Source: CAZWKX01 sp964633975 | GTDB taxonomy: Bacteria; Actinomycetota; Acidimicrobiia; Spongiisociales; UBA11373 | DNA length: 30,754 bases | Assembly (NCBI GenBank): GCA_964633975.1 | Contig: CAZWKX010000024.1 | Span: 1-30,754, forward strand | Direction of reading: 5' to 3' | In this document: piece by piece, positions 1 to 8,278 of the stretch | How positions within the stretch are numbered: the stretch's first letter is position 1 | Layout of the letters: each line of letters opens with the position of its first letter | The notes under the pieces: generated by a model | Database searches by the model: none | The model's input: only the letters and a program-made list of their open reading frames with translations | Told to the model about the DNA's origin: nothing | Position numbers and translations under genes: made by a program

Positions 1-1
1 G

Positions 2-1489
2 GTGTGCATCTCCAACTGCGACAAGATCACCCCGGGCATGCTGATGGCGGCGCTGCGACTCAACATCCCCACCGTGTTCGTCTCCGGCGGCCCCATGGAG
101 GCCGGCAAGGTGCGCTTGGCGACCAAGGAGATCCACGCCGACCTCATCGACGTGATGGTCGCCGCCGCCGATCCCGAGACCACCGACACGGATCTGCTCG
201 GCTTGGAACTCTCGGCCTGTCCCACCTGCGGGTCCTGCTCGGGCATGTTCACCGCCAACTCGATGAACTGCCTCACCGAGGCACTCGGCCTCGGCCTGCC
301 CGGGAACGGCTCACTGCTGGCCACCCACACCGATCGACGGGAGCTGTTCCTGGAGGCCGGGCGCCTGATCGTCGACCTGGCGCGGCGCTGCTACGAGAAG
401 GACGACGAGGGTGTGCTGCCCTGCAGCATCGCCACATTCGAAGCCTTCGAGAACGCCATGAGTCTCGACATCGCCATGGGCGGTTCCACGAACACGGTGC
501 TCCACCTGCTGGCCGCCGCCGATGCCGCCGGCGTCGAGTTCGGTATGCAGGACATCGATCGGCTCAGCCGCAGCGTCCCAAACCTGTGCAAGGTGGCCCC
601 TTCGAGCCGCTTCCACGTCGAGGATGTGCACCGCGCCGGCGGGGTCATCGGCATCCTCGGTGAGCTCGACCGCGCCGGGCTGATCCATCGGGAAGCTGCC
701 ACAGTGCACAGCGCCACCCTGGGCGACGCCATCGACCGCGGCGACGTCATACGAAGCGAAGACTCCCACGAGTTCTACCGGGCGGGCCCCGGCGGCGTGC
801 CCAGTCAAGAGGCGTTCAGCCAAAGCGAGAGATGGCCCGACCTCGATCTCGACCGGGAAGCCGGCTGCATCCGCGACGTGGAGCACGCCTACTCGCCCGA
901 CGGTGGCCTAGCCGTGCTCTACGGCAATCTCGCCGAGCAGGGTGGAATCGTCAAGACCGCCGGAGTCGAACCCTCGATGCTCGTGTTCTCGGGCCCGGCG
1001 GTCGTCTGCGACAGCCAGGAGGAAGCGGTCGAGACGATCCTCTCCGGCCGGGTCGAGCCCGGCGACGTGGTTGTGGTTCGATATGAGGGGCCGAAGGGAG
1101 GCCCCGGCATGCAGGAGATGCTCTACCCGACCAGCTACATCAAGTCGAAGGGGCTGGCCGAGGCCTGCGCCTTGATTACCGACGGCCGCTTCTCAGGCGG
1201 CACCTCGGGGCTGTCGGTCGGCCACATCTCCCCCGAGGCGGCCGAGGGCGGCGTGATCGGACTCATCGAGCAGGGCGACGTGATCGAGATCGACATCCCG
1301 AACCGGCGAATCCGTCTCGCCGTCGACGACAGGGAGCTGGAGCGTCGGCGCCGGGCCATGGAAACTCGGCGGGACGACGCCTGGAAGGCGCTGGGGCGCG
1401 ATCGTGTCGTGTCGGAGGCCCTGCGCGCCTACGCCGCCTTTACCACGTCGGCGGCGCGGGGGGCGGTACGAGACCTGGGACAGTCGTAG
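2..1489 (+). CDS. ilvD: Dihydroxy-acid dehydratase, 5'-truncated by window edge
   Basis: This is the C-terminal 495 residues of dihydroxy-acid dehydratase, the Fe-S enzyme that converts dihydroxyisovalerate and dihydroxymethylvalerate to the 2-keto acids in valine and isoleucine synthesis. The visible part opens with the family motif SNCDKITPGM, whose Cys is an iron-sulfur ligand. A second cluster motif, CPTCGSCSGMFTANSM, lies at about residues 73-88, and the late motif DGRFSGGTSGLSVGHISPEA is also present. In E. coli IlvD the first motif lies near residue 122, so about 115 residues are missing upstream and the full protein would be about 610 residues, the long form. The GTG at position 2 is simply the first complete codon and not a start. 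The gene converges on the SGNH lipoprotein gene with 10 nt between the stops and no obvious terminator hairpin. Confidence 0.97.
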   Translation: MCISNCDKITPGMLMAALRLNIPTVFVSGGPMEAGKVRLATKEIHADLIDVMVAAADPETTDTDLLGLELSACPTCGSCSGMFTANSMNCLTEALGLGLPGNGSLLATHTDRRELFLEAGRLIVDLARRCYEKDDEGVLPCSIATFEAFENAMSLDIAMGGSTNTVLHLLAAADAAGVEFGMQDIDRLSRSVPNLCKVAPSSRFHVEDVHRAGGVIGILGELDRAGLIHREAATVHSATLGDAIDRGDVIRSEDSHEFYRAGPGGVPSQEAFSQSERWPDLDLDREAGCIRDVEHAYSPDGGLAVLYGNLAEQGGIVKTAGVEPSMLVFSGPAVVCDSQEEAVETILSGRVEPGDVVVVRYEGPKGGPGMQEMLYPTSYIKSKGLAEACALITDGRFSGGTSGLSVGHISPEAAEGGVIGLIEQGDVIEIDIPNRRIRLAVDDRELERRRRAMETRRDDAWKALGRDRVVSEALRAYAAFTTSAARGAVRDLGQS

Positions 1490-1499
1490 GGCGGCGGGC

Positions 1500-2372
1500 T
1501 CAGTCGCCGAGCAGGTCGGCGAAGCCCCAATCGGTGGCGATGATGGCCAGGAGATGGTCCGCCAAACGCTTCGCTCCTTGTGGGGTGAAGTGAATACCGT
1601 CGGAGTACCGCACCTGCACCATCACGCCGTTTTCGTCCGGCAGAACGGAGGTGTACTCACCGTCTTCATCTGAGAACAGCGGGAAGGTGTCCAGGTAGGT
1701 GACCTCATACCGCGACTCGGCCTGCTGCCCGACGATGCCGGTAATGAGGAGCGCGTACTGGTTCTTGGGCTCGATACCCATGATGGGCGGGCCTGCCCAA
1801 TACACCCAGGTCGACCCGCCGGCGAGCTGATCCATGAACAGGCCGACGACCTGGCCGTAGGCCTGCTCCCACTCGGGTGTGCCCACCTCCACCCAACCAT
1901 TCGCGGTCCCCATACCCTGGCCATCGTTGGTGCCGAGGACGACGACCACCACGTCGGGCTGAACCTGCGGCAGATGTTCGGCAACGCACGCCGGCCAGTC
2001 GAAGTAGCGCGGGCTGGCCAGCCCGGTGCCCGGCACCATCTCAACCGTGGTGACGACGACCCCGGTGGCATCGCCGGCAGCCCGGAGGGCCTCACCCGTC
2101 GGCCCGGCTAGAGAGTCGCCGATCACCCACACCACAAGGGGAGCATCGGCCGTGATGGGCCTCGTCTCCGGCACCGGCACCGTCGTGGTCGTCGTCGGAG
2201 GGATGGTGGTCGTCGTGGTCGTGCTCGTCGTCGTGGTCGTCGTGGTGGACGTGGTGATAGTGGTCGTCGGCGGGGCGGTCGAACTCGTGGTGGCGGCAAC
2301 GCCGCCACCACAGGCGGCACTCGCCATGGAGAGCAGCCAGATAGCGGCGATGCCTGTTTTCGCCTTCAACAT
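1500..2372 (-). CDS. SGNH-hydrolase lipoprotein (DUF459-like)
   Basis: A 290-residue secreted lipoprotein. Residues 1-21 form a signal peptide ending in a lipobox-like SAAC, followed by GGG. Residues 28-65 are a Thr/Pro-rich tether. The rest is an SGNH/GDSL-type hydrolase fold: block I is GDS at 85-87, block III is GTND at 147-150, and the Asp-His pair is DGIH at 258-261 followed by FTPQG. These supply the nucleophile Ser87, the oxyanion-hole Asn149 and the catalytic Asp258/His261. The protein probably works outside the membrane as an esterase or acyltransferase; the substrate cannot be read from sequence. The ATG follows GGAGGT with only 2 nt of spacing, so translation might begin at the next codon, TTG. 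It is transcribed away from the amidase gene across a 223-nt gap. Confidence 0.85.
   Translation of the reverse strand: MLKAKTGIAAIWLLSMASAACGGGVAATTSSTAPPTTTITTSTTTTTTTSTTTTTTIPPTTTTTVPVPETRPITADAPLVVWVIGDSLAGPTGEALRAAGDATGVVVTTVEMVPGTGLASPRYFDWPACVAEHLPQVQPDVVVVVLGTNDGQGMGTANGWVEVGTPEWEQAYGQVVGLFMDQLAGGSTWVYWAGPPIMGIEPKNQYALLITGIVGQQAESRYEVTYLDTFPLFSDEDGEYTSVLPDENGVMVQVRYSDGIHFTPQGAKRLADHLLAIIATDWGFADLLGD
2178..2291 (-). repeat. Low-complexity Thr-codon tract
   Basis: Runs of ACC, ACG and ACT codons (read on the minus strand) encode the Thr-rich linker of the SGNH lipoprotein. It reads as gtc/gtg-rich DNA on the plus strand. It is a simple-sequence tract prone to length change and not a separate element. 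Similar shorter tracts occur in the lipoprotein genes starting at 4140 and 20409. Confidence 0.8.
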
Positions 2373-2595
2373 CGACCTCCGAGGTGCGTCTTGCCGGCGG
2401 GCATGCTATCGGTGGTTCGAAAAAACTCTGATTCGAGACCAAAGACGTCGGTGCTGCCCTCTTGCCCTCGAGGGCGGCTTCGATGCGTTACCCCGGGGTC
2501 CGGGGCGTCGGAATGCCGGAGGCGGCTCCCACCCCGGCTCCGTGCCCGCCGCCGCCCCACACCCCCGAAACACCACGACGGACCATCATGGGAAC

Positions 2596-4095
2596 GTGAA
2601 CACCGCCGAATACGTCGAGCACGATGCCGTCGGCATCGCCGAGCTGGTGCAACGCGGCGAAGTGCACCCTCGGGAGATCGTCGCCGCCGCCATCGATCGC
2701 ATCGAGCGTGTCGACCCCGAACTCAACGCCGTGGTGCACCGTTGGTTCGACCGCGCCATCGAGGAGGCCGGCGGCGAGCTGCCCGACGGACCGCTGCGCG
2801 GGGTGCCGTTGCTTCTCAAAGACCTCGGCGCCGAGGTCGCCGGCCTCACCCTCACCAACGGTTCCCGGGCGCTGAAGGGCTACCGGCCCGCTCACGACAG
2901 TGGACTCGTGGCCCGATACCGGCGCGCCGGCATCGTGCTGCTGGGCCGCACCAACACCCCGGAGTTCGGGCTGGCCCTCAGCACCGAACCCAGAGCCTAC
3001 GGGCCGACCCGCAATCCCTGGGACCCGACCCGTTCTCCCGGGGCGTCGAGCGGCGGCTCGGCAGCGTCGGTCGCCGCCCGTTATGTGCCCGCGGCTCACG
3101 GCAGCGACGGCGGCGGCTCCATCCGGATTCCCGCTTCCTGCTGCGGGCTGTTTGGGCTGCTTCCCAGCCGGGGGCGGAACCCGGCCGGCACGCAGGGCTG
3201 GCTCGGGCTGACCCGGGAACACGTGCTCACGCGCAGCGTGCGCGACTCGGCCGCCTTCCTCGACGTCTCCGCTGAGACGACACGGGGTGCGGCTCTGCCG
3301 CCCCCACCGCTGGGGACGTTCCGCGCCGAGGCGGAGGCACAACCGCGAACGTTGCGCATCGCCTTCACCCGGAAACCTCTGCTCGGCGACCACCCGCAGC
3401 ACCACGACTGTCTGACCGCGCTCGAGCAGGCAGCCCGGCTCTGCAGCGAGCTCGGCCACGAGGTCGAGGAGCTGTCGCCGGAGATCGACGGGGAACGGCT
3501 GTTGGCGGCGTACATCACCATCGTCGCCGCTTCGACTGCCGTCGAAGTGCGGCGCCTCGCCGGCCTCGTCGAGCACAGCAGGCGCCGCGAGCTGGAGCCG
3601 ATCACACGATTCCTGACAGCGATGGGCGCCCGCCTCGGTGCCGCCGAGCTGGCGGCTGCGCTCATGGAAACCGAGCGAGCACGGCACCGGATGGAGCGCT
3701 TCCACACGCGCTACGACCTTCTCCTCACCGCCACCTTGGCCGAGCCCCCCTTCGAGCTGGGAGCATTCTCACTCCGGGCGAACGAGCGCCTCGGCCTCGA
3801 CCTGGTGCGCCGCCTCCCCTCCCGAGCACTCGTTCGGCGGATCGTCGATCAGAAGGCCGGCCGCTTCATCGGCACGATCCCCAACACGATGCTCTTCAAC
3901 ATGACAGGCCAGCCCGCGATGTCGGTGCCGCTCCATTGGAGCGAGGCCGGGCTCCCGATCGGTGTGCAGTTCGCCGCCGCCGGCGGCAACGAGCCCATGC
4001 TGTTCCGCCTGGCCGGCCAGCTGGAGAAGGCACGGCCCTGGGGTCAACGGCGGCCCAATCTGGACGTGCCAGCCGCCAGCACCAACGCCGAGTAG
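2596..4095 (+). CDS. Amidase signature family hydrolase
   Basis: A 499-residue amidase-signature enzyme, which hydrolyses carboxylic amides with a Lys/cis-Ser/Ser triad. The triad is visible: Lys75 in PLLLKDLG, Ser151 in the motif GASSGGSAA, and the nucleophile Ser175 in GGSIRIPA. The 24-residue gap between the two serines is the one seen in fatty acid amide hydrolase. The substrate is unknown. The chosen start is the GTG at 2596, followed by AACACCGCC, because coding similarity begins there and the length fits the family. The reading frame stays open upstream to 2026, but that part is antisense to the lipoprotein linker and is not protein-like. The lipoprotein gene downstream begins 44 nt after the stop. 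Confidence 0.93.
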   Translation: MNTAEYVEHDAVGIAELVQRGEVHPREIVAAAIDRIERVDPELNAVVHRWFDRAIEEAGGELPDGPLRGVPLLLKDLGAEVAGLTLTNGSRALKGYRPAHDSGLVARYRRAGIVLLGRTNTPEFGLALSTEPRAYGPTRNPWDPTRSPGASSGGSAASVAARYVPAAHGSDGGGSIRIPASCCGLFGLLPSRGRNPAGTQGWLGLTREHVLTRSVRDSAAFLDVSAETTRGAALPPPPLGTFRAEAEAQPRTLRIAFTRKPLLGDHPQHHDCLTALEQAARLCSELGHEVEELSPEIDGERLLAAYITIVAASTAVEVRRLAGLVEHSRRRELEPITRFLTAMGARLGAAELAAALMETERARHRMERFHTRYDLLLTATLAEPPFELGAFSLRANERLGLDLVRRLPSRALVRRIVDQKAGRFIGTIPNTMLFNMTGQPAMSVPLHWSEAGLPIGVQFAAAGGNEPMLFRLAGQLEKARPWGQRRPNLDVPAASTNAE

Positions 4096-4139
4096 GCCGC
4101 CTCGGTCCTGAAGGCTCCAGGATGCATTGGGGTTTCTGC

Positions 4140-5237
4140 ATGCACACTTCCAGCCGGACGCTCCTATTCGCCGTTCTTCCCGCTTTGCTCGTCGCCGCCT
4201 GCGGTGGCAACGGCGCGATTGCGCCGACCACCAGCGTGCCGCCCGAGACCACCACCACGACGGTCCCGGCCACCAGCACAACAGTGATGGCTACGACCAC
4301 AACGGTCCCAATGCCTGAGATCGAGACCGGCCCCATTCCGGAGCTGCCACCGGCCTCTCTCACCGAGGACTACGGAGGGCCCTTGACGATTGAGACCGTG
4401 TGCATCGACCTCGAGGTCAGCCCCGTCGGCATCGGTGCTCCCGAGTCGGTAAGGGCCGATCTGGCACAGACCTTCGCCTCTATGGGCGTCGAGGTGGTGG
4501 ATGCCGACTGCGACCTGTCGCTCGGCGTCGACCTGTCGGCACACAGATACTCGGCAGAGTATGAGAACGTCGGCGAGTGCTTCACCGGGTACGACGGCGG
4601 CGGCGACATCGTCGCCTCGGCCGCGGGGGAGCAATGGGATTGGGGTTTTGGCGTGGCCAAGCCCACATCCGAGTTCATCATCGGTGATTGTGACGGCGAT
4701 CAGGCACCACCGGGAGGCCCGGTTCCGGCCAGCGCCTGGGTTCCGGACTTCATCGATGTGTTCGGCGACCTGTTCGGCCCCCAGGGCCGGGTCGCCGCCT
4801 ACCTGGGCCTGCCCGAGCCCCTCAACGTCGACGTGGCGCCCATTCTGCAGCCCGAGGGCGTCACCTACGACGCTCTGACCGCCGCCCTCTACAGCGATTC
4901 ACCAAAGGAGACATGTAGAGCGGCGCGCCTGATCCGCGAACTTGCCGAGGAGTTTCGCTCCGGAGGCGGCTGGGTCCCACCTTCCGACGATGCAGCCGAT
5001 GACGACGACGAAGCGGTGTCGGCCGGGCCCGAGCTGCTGGCACTCGTTCCCTACCTCATCGACAGGCTCATCGCTGCAGAGACCGAGGGGTGGAACTGCC
5101 CCCACCGCGACATCGAATGGGCCCTGGAAGTCATCACCGACGAGGACCCGGACGGCGGCGCCCGAGGCTGGGCGGAATGGTGGCTGCAGACTCCGGAGGG
5201 TCAGGCATCGATCGACGAGCCGTCGGCCGGCGCCTAG
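4140..5237 (+). CDS. Secreted lipoprotein of unknown function
   Basis: A 365-residue predicted lipoprotein. The first 20 residues are a signal peptide ending in lipobox LVAA with Cys21, followed by GGNG and a Thr/Pro-rich tether to about residue 55. The globular part has several Cys residues and acidic stretches, including a DDADDDDE-type run near residue 285. No family was recognised. An ATG at 4122 would add six residues (MHWGFC), but the ATG at 4140 gives a cleaner signal peptide and has GGGG about 7 nt upstream. Its stop overlaps the stop of the opposing 5-alpha-reductase-like gene in the palindrome CTAG. It may be co-transcribed with the amidase, though nothing links the two functionally. 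Confidence 0.75.
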   Translation: MHTSSRTLLFAVLPALLVAACGGNGAIAPTTSVPPETTTTTVPATSTTVMATTTTVPMPEIETGPIPELPPASLTEDYGGPLTIETVCIDLEVSPVGIGAPESVRADLAQTFASMGVEVVDADCDLSLGVDLSAHRYSAEYENVGECFTGYDGGGDIVASAAGEQWDWGFGVAKPTSEFIIGDCDGDQAPPGGPVPASAWVPDFIDVFGDLFGPQGRVAAYLGLPEPLNVDVAPILQPEGVTYDALTAALYSDSPKETCRAARLIRELAEEFRSGGGWVPPSDDAADDDDEAVSAGPELLALVPYLIDRLIAAETEGWNCPHRDIEWALEVITDEDPDGGARGWAEWWLQTPEGQASIDEPSAGA

Positions 5238-5992
5238 ATCACAAACGGGATCAGTGCCTTCCGTTCGTCCGGGTAGTCGGGGAAGGTCTTGCGATACCAG
5301 CGTCGGTTCGAGAAGGCCCGGGGTCCGATGTTTGCCGCGGTAAACAGGGCGAATGCCAGACCCGGGAGCGACCAGGTGGCAATGGCGAAGCCGAACCACT
5401 CGACTATCTCACCCAGGTAGTTGGGACAGGCGACGTACTCGTAGAGCCAACCCCTCGGGACCCGGTACCAGGTCTCCCCCGGCTTGCGCAGGTCGATGAG
5501 CATGAGATCGGCCTTGTAGTTGACGGCGAACCCGGTGAGGAAGAGCACGACGCCGATGACAAAACGCGGATCGTGCAACCAGTCGAGCCGGTAGCTGCCG
5601 AAGTGCGACAGCCACCGGGCCACGACGTAGGCGTTCAGCGTGTTGAAGGCGAAGGCCATGCCGACGATGACTAATGCCATACGTTTCCCCTTCGTTCTGA
5701 CCCGCAAGGGGAAGACGAAGGTGCGATGGACGTAGTGGAACACCCACAGCGACAGGAACACCAACGGGACCGCCTCCAGACCGTGCTGCCCCAGCAGGAA
5801 GATCGGCAGGAACAAGAACACTGCGGGCAGCTCCATGACCACCCAGCCGACCGAGTTGGGGATGGTCGGCCCCCAGCCGGCGCGGCCGTGACGTCCGTAC
5901 GGCGCGGTCAGGAAGATCAGGGCCACGAACACGACCCCGGCCAGGAAGATCTCCGCCCAGGTGGCGTAGTTGTGGATGTCGGCTTCGCTCAT
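5234..5992 (-). CDS. Steroid 5-alpha-reductase-like membrane enzyme
   Basis: A 252-residue polytopic membrane protein that closely follows the 3-oxo-5-alpha-steroid 4-dehydrogenase family (SRD5A1/2). Visible landmarks are MELPA near residue 53, NYKAD at 158-162, DLRKPGETWY at 167-176, VPRGWLYEYV at 178-187 and PNYLGEIVEWFG at 190-201, ending in an IPF motif near the C-terminus as in the human enzymes. Known members reduce the delta-4 double bond of a 3-oxosteroid with NADPH at the membrane. The bacterial substrate is not known and could be a sterol, a hopanoid-like compound or an enoyl lipid. It begins 24 nt after the stop of the SDR gene on the same strand, so the two are probably one operon. 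Confidence 0.88.
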   Translation of the reverse strand: MSEADIHNYATWAEIFLAGVVFVALIFLTAPYGRHGRAGWGPTIPNSVGWVVMELPAVFLFLPIFLLGQHGLEAVPLVFLSLWVFHYVHRTFVFPLRVRTKGKRMALVIVGMAFAFNTLNAYVVARWLSHFGSYRLDWLHDPRFVIGVVLFLTGFAVNYKADLMLIDLRKPGETWYRVPRGWLYEYVACPNYLGEIVEWFGFAIATWSLPGLAFALFTAANIGPRAFSNRRWYRKTFPDYPDERKALIPFVI

Positions 5993-6016
5993 CTCACTCC
6001 TCGGATCCCCGCCGGC

Positions 6017-7033
6017 TCACCCCACCGCCCCGTCCGCGAGCACGGCATCCCGGGGAATGAGCCCTTGCCCGGCAAACCAGCGGTAGACATCGCGAACACT
6101 CTCGACCGTTGGCCGCGCCGAGTAGCCCAGCTCCCGGCGCGCCTTGGCGACGTCGATCTCCAAAGACCCGTGCAACGCCTGGAGGGATTCGGTCGTGTAG
6201 AGCGGCTCGGAGCCGGTCACCGCCGCGATCATCCGCATGACCGGCACGCCCAGACGCGCCACCCCGATGGGCAGGGTCAAACGCGGCGACCTCTTGCCGG
6301 TGATGCCCTGGGCGATGGCGGCGATCTCGGTGATGCGCCTGTGGTGACCGGGAAGCAGGTAACTCTCGTTGCTGCGGCCCTGCTCGGCGGCGGCGATTAA
6401 GCCCTGCACCACATCTCGCACGTCCACAAAGTCGAACCCGCCATCGACCAGGCTGGGCAGGCTACGTCTGTAGAGGCGCAGGAAGACCTGGCCCATTCGG
6501 GACGGCTCGAAGTCGAAGGGGCCGATCACCCCGGTGGGGTGCACTATGACCGCGTCGAGGCCTTCTGCGATCACGGCTCGCACCCGGCGTTCGCCTTCGG
6601 CCTTGGAGCGGTCGTAGGCGGCGTGCCTCCAAGCATCATCGCTCACGCGGGGGCCGGTTTCATCCAGAGGGCCCTCACCTCTCATGTTGAAGGCATGCAC
6701 CGAGCAGCAGTGAACCATGCGTCCGACACCACACTCGAGGGCGGCCCGCGCTGCGTTCTCGGCCCCGCCGACGTTGACCGCCCGAACCTTCCCATGCGGA
6801 TCGCCCACGATCGAGATCACCGCGGCGAGGTGATAGACAATCTCGGCCCCGGTGAAGGCAGCGCGCAACGAGTCCGGATCGAGAACGTCCCCGCGGGCAA
6901 GCTCGACATCGAGGCCGTCCAAGGCACGGGCGTTGCGGTGGACGAGCACCCGGACACGGTCGCCTCGGGCCAGTAGCTCGCGCACGAGGTTGGCTCCGAT
7001 GTGGCCCGATGCGCCGGTGACGATGACCGTCAT
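6017..7033 (-). CDS. NAD(P)-dependent epimerase/reductase (extended SDR, DFR/3-beta-HSD-like)
   Basis: A 338-residue extended short-chain dehydrogenase. The Rossmann motif TGASGHIG is at residues 6-13, Ser111 is the likely catalytic serine, and the pair Tyr140/Lys144 forms the YxxxK motif. The style (YHLAAVISIVGD, VNVGGAENA, HPTGVIGPFD) is that of the dihydroflavonol-4-reductase, HpnA and 3-beta-hydroxysteroid dehydrogenase group and not a sugar-nucleotide 4-epimerase. The substrate is inferred only from context: the next gene is a steroid 5-alpha-reductase homologue, so a sterol or terpenoid alcohol/ketone is plausible. It is the first gene of the probable two-gene minus-strand operon. Confidence 0.9.
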   Translation of the reverse strand: MTVIVTGASGHIGANLVRELLARGDRVRVLVHRNARALDGLDVELARGDVLDPDSLRAAFTGAEIVYHLAAVISIVGDPHGKVRAVNVGGAENAARAALECGVGRMVHCCSVHAFNMRGEGPLDETGPRVSDDAWRHAAYDRSKAEGERRVRAVIAEGLDAVIVHPTGVIGPFDFEPSRMGQVFLRLYRRSLPSLVDGGFDFVDVRDVVQGLIAAAEQGRSNESYLLPGHHRRITEIAAIAQGITGKRSPRLTLPIGVARLGVPVMRMIAAVTGSEPLYTTESLQALHGSLEIDVAKARRELGYSARPTVESVRDVYRWFAGQGLIPRDAVLADGAVG

Positions 7034-7229
7034 GCCATGACTCCTCGAGTAGACCGTTTGGTCGACGGGCGCCTGACTCTACCGGCGGCTCGCCGACGCC
7101 GGTCGCTTGCGGCTCTGGGCCGCCATCACGCGGAGGGATCGATGCGTGCTCCCCGATTGGGCCAGGCCGGAGCCTGAAGTCAAAGGGAACGACGGAATCC
7201 TCGGCGGAAGGATTCTCCGGGCTGGTGGA

Positions 7230-8102
7230 TCAGGCCTCCGGCAGCTTCTCTGCCAGGTGCCCGGCGATGGCACCTCGCTCGGCCTCGCCGAGCGGGCCGG
7301 GCCGGGTTACATGCCTCACCAGTCCCCTGCGGTCCGTGACATGCGTGCCTTCAATGTCATAGGGACCTGAGAACAGATCCCATTCGGCATCGACAAAACA
7401 CAGCACGGGCATCACCTTGGGCGCCGGCGTGTGGCTCATGCCGCTCAGAGCCTTCTGCACGGTGGATACCTGCCATTCCATGCCCGCTACCAGCTTGGAC
7501 CGATCCCTGCCGCCTACGAACAACCGGTCCGGCTCACTCCGAAAGAACGTCCCGCTCGATCGACGTTCGACCTTGGAGCCGACGTAGCGCTTCGTGTCGA
7601 CAACGTAGACACCGGCGGGACCGACCACTATGTGGTCGATGTTGCCCCGACTCCGAGGGACCCGGCGGTCGTGCAGGGCAATCACCTTGCCGAGCTTGAC
7701 TGGCTTGGAGAGGCTGGCTTCCACCTTCCGTTCACCTGTGGAGCCGCTCGACCATGCCGTGGTGCTCTGTGGAGGCTCTATGACTGCCAGCATGAGGCCA
7801 CCGAGCCGCGGATGCCGAGCGCGTATTCGGCGCTCTCGCGCTTCGAGCCGACGATTGGCTTCGGCCTGTGCGGATCGACCCGCTGTTCCCGCAGCAAACC
7901 CGGCTCGCGGGTCCTCAGAGGACGGAACCGTTCTCGCATCTGCCAGGGAGCTGTCACTGTCTCCACGATGGCACGGCAAACACGACGTGGAATGGGAGGC
8001 GGGCTCCCACCACGCTTCCGAGCCCGCCGAAAGCGAACGGCCGCACCGGTGGCAGCTCGACGGATATCTGAGCCGAATCACCCGACTGGTAGAAGTCACC
8101 AT
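7230..8102 (-). CDS. NERD-domain protein (nuclease-related) with N-terminal Cys pairs
   Basis: A 290-residue protein of the kind common in Actinobacteria. Two Cys pairs, C17/C20 and C41/C44, probably bind zinc and flank a W-W segment. A charged helical stretch (about 72-98, ending in RARHPRLGG) leads to a NERD domain from about residue 120. That domain shows GE at 123-124, NIDHIVVGPAGVYVVDTK at 154-171, and possible metal ligands Asp156 and Asp169-x-Lys171 in the PD-(D/E)xK style. NERD proteins are predicted DNA-processing nucleases with largely unknown roles. The start is taken at the ATG at 8102, just before the first Cys pair; the frame is open to 8264 but without conserved sequence, and no strong ribosome site is seen. 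The gene follows the DEAD-box gene on the same strand after a 176-nt gap. Confidence 0.8.
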   Translation of the reverse strand: MVTSTSRVIRLRYPSSCHRCGRSLSAGSEAWWEPASHSTSCLPCHRGDSDSSLADARTVPSSEDPRAGFAAGTAGRSAQAEANRRLEARERRIRARHPRLGGLMLAVIEPPQSTTAWSSGSTGERKVEASLSKPVKLGKVIALHDRRVPRSRGNIDHIVVGPAGVYVVDTKRYVGSKVERRSSGTFFRSEPDRLFVGGRDRSKLVAGMEWQVSTVQKALSGMSHTPAPKVMPVLCFVDAEWDLFSGPYDIEGTHVTDRRGLVRHVTRPGPLGEAERGAIAGHLAEKLPEA

Positions 8103-8278
8103 GGGCCGAATATCGACAAGAGGCCATTTCAGCTTGACCCCATTTGGGCCTTCCGCGGATGAGCCAGACCCGCCATCGACCACCGGGGAAGGGCGCTGCC
8201 GATGGTGGCGGACGGCGCCAGCCGCAACGAGCAACGGCTGAGAGGCAGACCCGGCACGACTCATTCACCTTGTGAGTC

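Noticed and set aside
2401..2445. A tRNA-like TTCGA/TCGAGACC pattern.
   Set aside because: No cloverleaf can be drawn: the acceptor and anticodon stems are missing. No tRNA or rRNA gene was found anywhere in the window.
2026..2595. N-terminal extension of the amidase frame with long Val runs.
   Set aside because: It is the antisense of the Thr-codon tract of the opposite lipoprotein gene, and amidase similarity starts only at the GTG at 2596.
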